This document shows, piece after piece, positions 1 through 4,180 of a stretch of 6,614 nt of DNA. The position numbers were made by a program, and so were the translations under genes. The notes beneath the pieces were generated by a model, which saw only the letters and a program-made list of their open reading frames with translations, made no database searches and had not been told where the DNA came from. Every line of letters starts with the position of its first letter. Position 1 is the first letter of the stretch. Source of the stretch: Candidatus Staskawiczbacteria bacterium (GTDB lineage Bacteria > Patescibacteriota > Minisyncoccia > Minisyncoccales > Staskawiczbacteraceae); contig CAINMG010000015.1 in NCBI GenBank assembly GCA_903850725.1, forward strand, positions 1-6,614, written 5' to 3'.

Positions 1-13
1 TACCAAAAGCATT

Positions 14-19
14 TGTCAA
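14..19 (-). promoter_or_regulatory. Possible -35 box of a leftward, divergent promoter
   Basis: Read on the minus strand this is an exact TTGACA, the bacterial sigma-70 -35 consensus. A -10 box at the usual 17-base spacing would fall left of the window, so the promoter cannot be completed here. If real, it serves a gene transcribed leftward from just outside the window and makes bases 1-116 a divergent intergenic region. A single hexamer in A+T-rich DNA can arise by chance, so confidence is low. Confidence 0.3.
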
Positions 20-32
20 GCAATAGCAAGCC

Positions 33-41
33 TGTGGATAA
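33..41 (-). promoter_or_regulatory. DnaA-box-like 9-mer
   Basis: The minus strand reads TTATCCACA, a perfect match to the strong DnaA-box consensus; the plus strand reads TGTGGATAA. It sits between the possible leftward -35 box and the rightward promoter. I saw no second copy in the window, so this is not evidence of a replication origin, which normally carries a cluster of boxes. It could be a DnaA regulatory site or a chance match. Confidence 0.4.
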
Positions 42-67
42 CTTTTTTATAGCTATATTAAAAAGTT
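40..67. repeat. A+T-rich inverted repeat upstream of the first gene
   Basis: The arms AACTTTTT (40-47) and AAAAAGTT (60-67) are perfect reverse complements. The pairing continues inward at 49-51 with 56-58 after a single T/T mismatch, leaving a four-base loop. Its core also contains the exact palindrome TATAGCTATA (48-57). The dyad overlaps the DnaA-box word on its left and touches the -35 box of the rightward promoter on its right. It lacks a G+C-rich stem and a downstream T-run, so an intrinsic terminator is unlikely. An operator or a chance A+T dyad are both possible. Confidence 0.4.
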
Positions 68-95
68 TGCAAATCAAAAAAATAAGAGCTATAAT
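67..95 (+). promoter_or_regulatory. Predicted sigma-70-type promoter for the plus-strand cluster
   Basis: TTGCAA at 67-72 (4 of 6 matches to the -35 consensus) is followed after exactly 17 bases by a perfect TATAAT at 90-95. Transcription would begin near 101-104, giving a leader of only about 15 bases before the ATG at 117 and no Shine-Dalgarno sequence. The next three genes follow at short spacing with no other clear promoter, so this probably drives all four. The same A+T-rich stretch also lies about where an archaeal TATA box would sit for a leaderless transcript starting at the ATG, so it does not settle the domain of life. Confidence 0.5.
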
Positions 96-116
96 AATAT
101 AATTTAAAACAACAAA

Positions 117-503
117 ATGAATAATAAATTGATGTTTAATATTATACTATTATTAGTTATTGGATCTTTTATAGGAGCTAGCGGGCAGCTAATTTTAAAA
201 ATTGGATTGCAGCAAATAGGTAATATAAATTTAAGCGTAGCAGAATTACCTCACATAATTTTTAGGATTTTTACCAATATGTTCGTTTTACTAGGTTTAT
301 CTATATCTTTTTTTGCGGCCATTTTTTGGATTTTGTCTTTATCAAAAATAAATCTAAGTAGCGGATACATTATAGGCAGCGGTTTATTTTATGTTTTTGT
401 GATTACTCTATCTATTATATTTCTAAAAGAAAAGATAAACCTAATGCAAATTTTTGGAATATGTATAACATTTTTAGGCGTAATTATTTTAGCTAAATCT
501 TAA
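117..503 (+). CDS. EamA/SMR-like four-helix membrane protein, possible lipid-linked sugar flippase subunit
   Basis: A 128-residue, very hydrophobic protein with four predicted membrane helices at about residues 7-27, 52-75, 81-103 and 108-126. The size and layout fit half-size drug/metabolite transporters (SMR, or single-repeat EamA proteins such as ArnE/ArnF). The first helix ends in a small-residue and Gln-Leu-Lys stretch (ASGQLILKIG, 21-30). Helix 4 follows a charged LKEKINLMQ turn (103-111) and is glycine-containing, as in the EamA C-terminal repeat. Such proteins usually act as dimers. It is the first gene of a glycan cluster, 5 bases ahead of the dehydratase, so flipping of a polyprenyl-phosphate sugar is a reasonable inference; general efflux is the alternative. 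ATG 117 is chosen because it gives the complete first helix; a second in-frame ATG at residue 6 is possible. There is no Shine-Dalgarno sequence. Confidence 0.75.
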   Translation: MNNKLMFNIILLLVIGSFIGASGQLILKIGLQQIGNINLSVAELPHIIFRIFTNMFVLLGLSISFFAAIFWILSLSKINLSSGYIIGSGLFYVFVITLSIIFLKEKINLMQIFGICITFLGVIILAKS

Positions 504-508
504 AAATT

Positions 509-1510
509 ATGAAACAAAAAATTAAAATTTTAATTACTGGCGGAGCGGGATTTATCGGGTCGCACTTGATTGAAGGTATTTTAAAAAAAACAAACTGGGA
601 AATTATAATCATAGACCGCCTAGACTTGTCTGGGAACCTAGAAAGACTACGTGATATAGAAATTTGGGAAAAGGAAAAAAGTCGTGTCAAATTTATTTGG
701 TGGGATTTAAAATCAGAAATCAATAATTCTATTATCAAAGAGATAGGCCATATCGACTATATTTGGCATTTAGCAGCATCTTCACACGTTGATAGAAGTA
801 TTCAAGATCCATTGTTATTCGTAATGGATAATGTTGTTGGAACCTGCAATATATTAAATTTTGCCAAACAGTTAAAAAATTTAAAATTATTTATTAATTT
901 CAATACTGACGAATGTTTTGGCCCCGCACCAGAAGGAGTTTTTTATAAAGAAAATGACAGACACAATCCTACAAACCCTTATTCTGCCTCAAAGGTTGGC
1001 CAGTGGGCTCTTGGAGTGGCTTTTGAAAATTGCTACAAAACACCAATAATAAATACTTACACAATGAATGTTTTTGGAGAAAGACAACATCCTGAGAAAT
1101 TTATTCCAATGGTAATAAAGAAAACTCTAAAAGGCGAAACAGTGATTATACATTCTAATAAAACAAAAACTCAAGCAGGTAAAAGACATTATATTCATGC
1201 AAGAAATGTGTGTAACGCACTTTTATTCATAACAGAAAAAGGCTTTTCTAAATATGAAGAATTTAATATTGTTGGAGAAGAAGAAGTAGATAATTTGACT
1301 TTAGCAAAATTTATTGCAAAAACCCTAAACAAAAAATTAAAATACAAAATGAGTGATTTTCACTCTTCTAGGCCTGGACACGATTTACGATATGCTTTAA
1401 GCGGGACAAAGCTAAAAAAAATAGGCTTTACTTACCCAAAAACATTCGAAGAGTCTTTAGAAAATACCATAAAATGGATCTCTGATCCAAAAAATAAAAA
1501 GTGGCTTTAA
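509..1510 (+). CDS. NAD-dependent sugar dehydratase/epimerase, dTDP-glucose 4,6-dehydratase-like (extended SDR)
   Basis: A 333-residue extended short-chain dehydrogenase/reductase, near the usual RmlB length. Visible motifs are the Rossmann glycine motif GGAGFIG (11-17), HLAA (87-90) followed by SHVDRSI (92-98), the active-site trio Thr-Asp-Glu (133-135) in TDECFG, the catalytic Tyr158 and Lys162 in YSASK, and RPGHDLRYAL (288-297), which matches the nucleotide-sugar-binding end of dTDP-glucose 4,6-dehydratases. The Asp-Glu pair after Thr is the dehydratase signature, so formation of an NDP-4-keto-6-deoxysugar is likely. The segment RHYIHARNV (226-234) differs from the RmlB form (roughly RDWLYVEDH), pointing to a divergent subgroup; the nucleotide and sugar are therefore uncertain. 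RmlA, RmlC and RmlD are absent here. It starts 5 bases after the upstream stop, with no ribosome binding site visible, and is cytosolic. Confidence 0.85.
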   Translation: MKQKIKILITGGAGFIGSHLIEGILKKTNWEIIIIDRLDLSGNLERLRDIEIWEKEKSRVKFIWWDLKSEINNSIIKEIGHIDYIWHLAASSHVDRSIQDPLLFVMDNVVGTCNILNFAKQLKNLKLFINFNTDECFGPAPEGVFYKENDRHNPTNPYSASKVGQWALGVAFENCYKTPIINTYTMNVFGERQHPEKFIPMVIKKTLKGETVIIHSNKTKTQAGKRHYIHARNVCNALLFITEKGFSKYEEFNIVGEEEVDNLTLAKFIAKTLNKKLKYKMSDFHSSRPGHDLRYALSGTKLKKIGFTYPKTFEESLENTIKWISDPKNKKWL

Positions 1511-1553
1511 TAGATCTTATTAATATAACCAATAAAATTTTCTATCTAAACCT

Positions 1554-2123
1554 ATGAAAGACTATAATAATCCAAAAAGTTCATATATACGTAAATTTAT
1601 CAAAATAAATTTCTTGAGCAAGCCACTATTGGCAACTAAATCAAGCAAAGAGAAGGTTTTAGATTTAGGTTGTGGATGGGGATTTTATTTTCAAATAAAC
1701 CCAATGGCCTGCGGTATTGATGCAGACCAAGACTGCATTAATTACTTAAAAAATCAAAAATTTAATGTGATACAAGCAGATATAACAAAATCTTTACCAA
1801 TAAAGAATAACTATTACAATTGGGTTATTTGTCATGATGTTCTTGAACACTTTGACTTGTCTGAATCCGAAAAAATATTGGAAAACATTTATAACGCATT
1901 AAATATTAACGGAAAATTATTAATACTCTCTCCAAATAAAAAAGGCTATGATTCGGGAGTTAAAAGAGGTGTTGGCCATAAACACTTTATAACATTAAGC
2001 GAAATATTAAAAATATCTAATGGTAAATTCAATCTAAAAAAACACTACTTCTACCCCCTACCAAAAATGATAAGTGAATTTTTTACTCACAATAAAGAAA
2101 TTATTATCTTAGAAAAAATATAA
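1554..2123 (+). CDS. Class I SAM-dependent methyltransferase (Methyltransf_11-like)
   Basis: A small 189-residue cytosolic enzyme with a Rossmann methyltransferase core. Motif I, VLDLGCGWG (35-43), binds SAM. The acidic end of strand 2 lies in GIDAD (54-58, Asp56 or Asp58, ribose contact), QADI (74-77) is the adenine-contact region, and CHDVLEH (93-99) is the post-motif segment common in Methyltransf_11 and ubiquinone/sugar methyltransferases. LLILSPN (122-128) is a core strand. The C-terminus (about 140-189) is the short variable part that would choose the substrate. Between a sugar dehydratase and a GT2 enzyme, methylation of a sugar or glycan end is the natural inference, but the acceptor cannot be read from the sequence. 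The 43 bases upstream show no clear promoter or Shine-Dalgarno; an in-frame stop at 1533-1535 with no start between fixes ATG 1554. Only 2 bases separate it from the next gene. Confidence 0.85.
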   Translation: MKDYNNPKSSYIRKFIKINFLSKPLLATKSSKEKVLDLGCGWGFYFQINPMACGIDADQDCINYLKNQKFNVIQADITKSLPIKNNYYNWVICHDVLEHFDLSESEKILENIYNALNINGKLLILSPNKKGYDSGVKRGVGHKHFITLSEILKISNGKFNLKKHYFYPLPKMISEFFTHNKEIIILEKI

Positions 2124-2125
2124 TA

Positions 2126-3160
2126 ATGGAAAATATAATAAAAAATAGAAAACCTCTTGTATCTATAATTATTTTAAATTGGAATGGAATAAAATTTCTG
2201 AGCGATTGCTTTAGCGCAATAGAAAAACAAACTTATCCAAATTTAGAAACGATTTTCGTAGATAATGGGTCAACAGATGACTCAGTTTTTTTTATAAAAA
2301 AAAATTTCCCGAAAGTAATTATTCTTGAAAATGAAATAAATTTAGGCTTTGCGCAAGGAAATAATGAAGGAATATTAAAAGCAAACGGCAAATATGTTTT
2401 TTTACTAAATAATGACACAAAAATGAATGAAAAATGCATCGAAAACCTTTTAGAAGTTGCTGAAAGAGACAATACAATTGGGATGTTTGCGCCAAAAATT
2501 CTTTCTATAAAAAATGAAAAGTTAATTGATTCTATAGGACTTAACATATACCCAGATGGCCTTGCGCGAGGTGCTTTTAGAAATAATATAGATAACGGGC
2601 AATACAATAACAATAAGGACATATTCTTTCCAAGTGGTTGTGCTGCCCTATACCGCAAAGAAATGCTTGATGAGATAGGCTTACTAGATAAAATATTTTT
2701 TGCCTATTGCGAGGATACTGATTTGGGGATAAGAGCAAGATTATCTGGATGGGAAGCTCAATCTGTGCCCAGTGCCATTGTCTATCACTGGTATTCTGGA
2801 ACAACGGGAGCATACTCTGAAACTAAAGCCTTTTTAGTTGAGAGAAACCACTTCTTTGTAGCGATTAAAAATTTCCCAATAAGATTGCTTGTGCTCTTAC
2901 CTTTTTACACAATAAAAAGGTATCTATATACAATTTATGGCATTATTGCAAAAAAGGGTCCTGCATTTAAATTTCAATCATCCAGATTAAAATTAGCTAA
3001 AGTTTTAATTAAAGCCTATATATCACTATTCCAGCATCTCCCCCATCTGATAGAACAAAGGAAGATAATACAAAAACAAAAAAAAATTAGCACCAAAGCA
3101 TTTTTAAAACTAATTAAAAAATACCGTATAAAATTATCTCAAATTACATTATTAGATTAG
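2126..3160 (+). CDS. Family 2 glycosyltransferase, rhamnosyltransferase-like (WbbL/RfbF type)
   Basis: A 344-residue inverting GT-A enzyme. VSIIILNWNG (12-21) is the opening strand and nucleotide-binding loop, VDNGSTDDS (45-53) the first Asp motif, and GFAQGNN (74-80) is typical of the WbbL/rhamnosyltransferase branch. LLNNDT (93-98) stands in the DXD (metal-binding) position, and CEDTDLGIRARLSGW (195-209) carries the catalytic ED pair, followed by VYHWYSGT (219-226) with the conserved His. After about residue 250 a hydrophobic stretch (250-274) suggests membrane association, and the tail (310-337) is strongly basic. It likely adds a deoxyhexose to a lipid-linked glycan in the cytosol; the nearby 4,6-dehydratase fits a deoxysugar donor, but specificity is inferred. 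The ATG lies 2 bases after the methyltransferase stop, which suggests translational coupling. It is the last gene of the plus-strand cluster. Confidence 0.88.
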   Translation: MENIIKNRKPLVSIIILNWNGIKFLSDCFSAIEKQTYPNLETIFVDNGSTDDSVFFIKKNFPKVIILENEINLGFAQGNNEGILKANGKYVFLLNNDTKMNEKCIENLLEVAERDNTIGMFAPKILSIKNEKLIDSIGLNIYPDGLARGAFRNNIDNGQYNNNKDIFFPSGCAALYRKEMLDEIGLLDKIFFAYCEDTDLGIRARLSGWEAQSVPSAIVYHWYSGTTGAYSETKAFLVERNHFFVAIKNFPIRLLVLLPFYTIKRYLYTIYGIIAKKGPAFKFQSSRLKLAKVLIKAYISLFQHLPHLIEQRKIIQKQKKISTKAFLKLIKKYRIKLSQITLLD

Positions 3161-3173
3161 AATAGTCCCCTGC
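3161..3173. other. 13-base junction between converging clusters
   Basis: The plus-strand GT2 gene ends with TAG at 3158-3160 and the minus-strand DUF2304 gene ends with TAA at 3176-3174. Only 13 bases lie between them, and neither they nor the flanking coding ends show a G+C-rich hairpin with a T-run. No intrinsic terminator is visible in either direction, so the two transcripts probably overlap at their 3' ends. Confidence 0.7.
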
Positions 3174-3512
3174 TTACTTCTTATTATCTATTATCTTTAA
3201 TGCATCTTCTCTCACTAATTTTTCTAATTTATTTTTGACTTTATTTATAGAATAATGATTATGAAAAGATAAAAATGTAATTACCAAAAACCCAGCAACA
3301 GTTAAAAAATCCATTAATCTTAAAAACCCAATCGACCTTACTGCCATTGTTGCAATTTCCGTAAATAATACAACTAGCAAAAGACAAACCCAAACAATCT
3401 CCCAAAACAAAAATTGAATTTTACTAAATTCATTTTTTTTGTAGTTTAAAAATGTTGAATATGCCATTAACAATGCGAAAATAATACCAATTATTTTTAA
3501 TATAGAAGTCAT
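3174..3512 (-). CDS. DUF2304 family small membrane protein, partner of the DPM1-like glycosyltransferase
   Basis: A 112-residue protein with three predicted membrane helices (about 3-22, 34-52 and 68-84) and a charged, possibly coiled C-terminus (87-112). The stretch RSIGFLRLMDFLTVAGFLV (59-77) fits the DUF2304 pattern, in which a Gly-Arg/Asp segment leads into the last helix. From general knowledge, DUF2304 genes often sit beside DPM1-like GT2 genes in archaea and bacteria; the biochemical role is not established. The upstream glycosyltransferase here has no membrane helix of its own, so a role as its membrane anchor or regulator, like the small DPM subunits of eukaryotes, is a reasonable inference. 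Its ATG overlaps the upstream TGA by four bases (ATGA), implying translational coupling. It is the last gene of the minus-strand cluster. Confidence 0.8.
   Translation of the reverse strand: MTSILKIIGIIFALLMAYSTFLNYKKNEFSKIQFLFWEIVWVCLLLVVLFTEIATMAVRSIGFLRLMDFLTVAGFLVITFLSFHNHYSINKVKNKLEKLVREDALKIIDNKK
3509..3512 (-). other. ATGA stop-start overlap (GT2 to DUF2304)
   Basis: The minus strand reads ATGA: the ATG of the DUF2304 gene shares bases with the TGA of the DPM1-like gene. No Shine-Dalgarno is visible upstream, so translation of the small membrane protein most likely depends on ribosomes finishing the enzyme. This also shows UGA acting as a stop. Confidence 0.85.
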
Positions 3513-4180
3513 AAAAATCTATTCTTAATTATGTTTAATAATATTTTTATACCATCAAAAGGAGTTGTTCCTTTGTAATTATCTTTATAAATAGTATCAA
3601 TGAATATTTCTCCACATTTTAGTTTATTTTTATAAGCATTATAAATTATTTCATTTTCAACCGAGTAATCAACTGAATTCCAATCCAATCTTTCATATGC
3701 TGACGACTTAAAACCCCTAAAACCAGATTGACTATCTTTTAAATTAGATCCAAAAAATAAATTTGTAATAAAAGTCAAAATTTTGTTTCCTAAATAAGGA
3801 GCTATCGGCATTTTTCTAATATCTATTATCCTTGAACCAAAAACAATATCAAAATTTTCATTTTCTAATTTCCTTATTATCTCTGAAATGAATTTTGACG
3901 AATGTTGCCCGTCAGAATCCATTAATATTATATTCTCAGCTCCTAATTTTATTGCTACAAGGCAACCAGTTTTTAACGCCGCCCCCTTGCCTAAATTAAC
4001 CTTATGTTTTAATAAAATAACATTCTTAAAATTATCTTTTACCAAATCATAAGTTTTGTCAAAAGACCCATCATCAATAACAATAATATTTTTTTCTAAT
4101 CGCAAATTTTCAATGTCTTTTAAAACATTTGATATATTTATTTCTTCATTATAGCATGGTAAAATTATAAAATTTTTCAT
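3509..4180 (-). CDS. DPM1-like family 2 glycosyltransferase (polyprenyl-phosphate sugar synthase)
   Basis: A 223-residue GT-A enzyme of the dolichyl-phosphate mannose/glucose synthase type. It shows the opening motif LPCYNEE (7-13), the nucleotide-binding IDDGS (35-39), GKGAALKTG (64-72), the metal-binding DSDGQH (88-93), FGSR (114-117), DSQSGFRGF (149-157) with the acceptor-loop QSGFR, and Glu175/Glu177 near the catalytic end. The family moves a hexose from GDP or UDP to a polyprenyl phosphate on the cytosolic membrane face. The protein stops after the GT domain, with only a short basic-hydrophobic tail (208-223), so it lacks the two to four C-terminal helices seen in GtrB/DPM type III enzymes; the DUF2304 product next door may supply anchoring. 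It overlaps the STT3 gene upstream and DUF2304 downstream by ATGA. The context suggests it makes a lipid-linked sugar for STT3. The sugar (mannose, glucose or other) is unknown. Confidence 0.88.
   Translation of the reverse strand: MKNFIILPCYNEEINISNVLKDIENLRLEKNIIVIDDGSFDKTYDLVKDNFKNVILLKHKVNLGKGAALKTGCLVAIKLGAENIILMDSDGQHSSKFISEIIRKLENENFDIVFGSRIIDIRKMPIAPYLGNKILTFITNLFFGSNLKDSQSGFRGFKSSAYERLDWNSVDYSVENEIIYNAYKNKLKCGEIFIDTIYKDNYKGTTPFDGIKILLNIIKNRFL
4177..4180 (-). other. ATGA stop-start overlap (STT3 to DPM1-like GT2)
   Basis: The minus strand reads ATGA, joining the TGA of the STT3 gene to the ATG of the DPM1-like glycosyltransferase. Together with the second overlap at 3509-3512 this links all three minus-strand genes for coupled translation and suggests fixed relative expression. 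Confidence 0.85.

Noticed and set aside
1..102. Open plus-strand frame from the window edge to a TAA at 100-102, which could be the tail of an upstream gene.
   Set aside because: Its 33 residues are low-complexity Ile/Lys/Ser with no recognisable motif, and the stretch contains the promoter, DnaA-box word and dyad. An open frame of this length is not enough evidence for coding.
493..738. 81-residue minus-strand open frame.
   Set aside because: It lies antisense to the start of the dehydratase gene, whose glycine-rich NAD motif is encoded on the other strand; no family features.
1511..1553. Internal promoter before the methyltransferase gene.
   Set aside because: The 43-base gap is A+T-rich but has no -35/-10 pair at proper spacing; chance TA-rich words only.
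2233..2658. 141-residue minus-strand open frame.
   Set aside because: It is fully antisense to the catalytic core of the GT2 gene (DNGSTDDS, NND motifs) and its composition is a mirror of that gene.
2577..2813. 78-residue minus-strand open frame.
   Set aside because: Antisense to the conserved CEDTDLGIR region of the GT2 gene; no independent start signal or domain.
3161..3180. Bidirectional terminator at the convergent junction.
   Set aside because: No paired G+C-rich arms or T-run can be drawn in the 13-base gap or its edges.
3509..4180. Recoded UGA (Gracilibacteria/Absconditabacteria code).
   Set aside because: UGA ends both this gene and the STT3 gene exactly at ATGA overlaps with the next start, tryptophans in the window are read from TGG, and no motif is interrupted by TGA.
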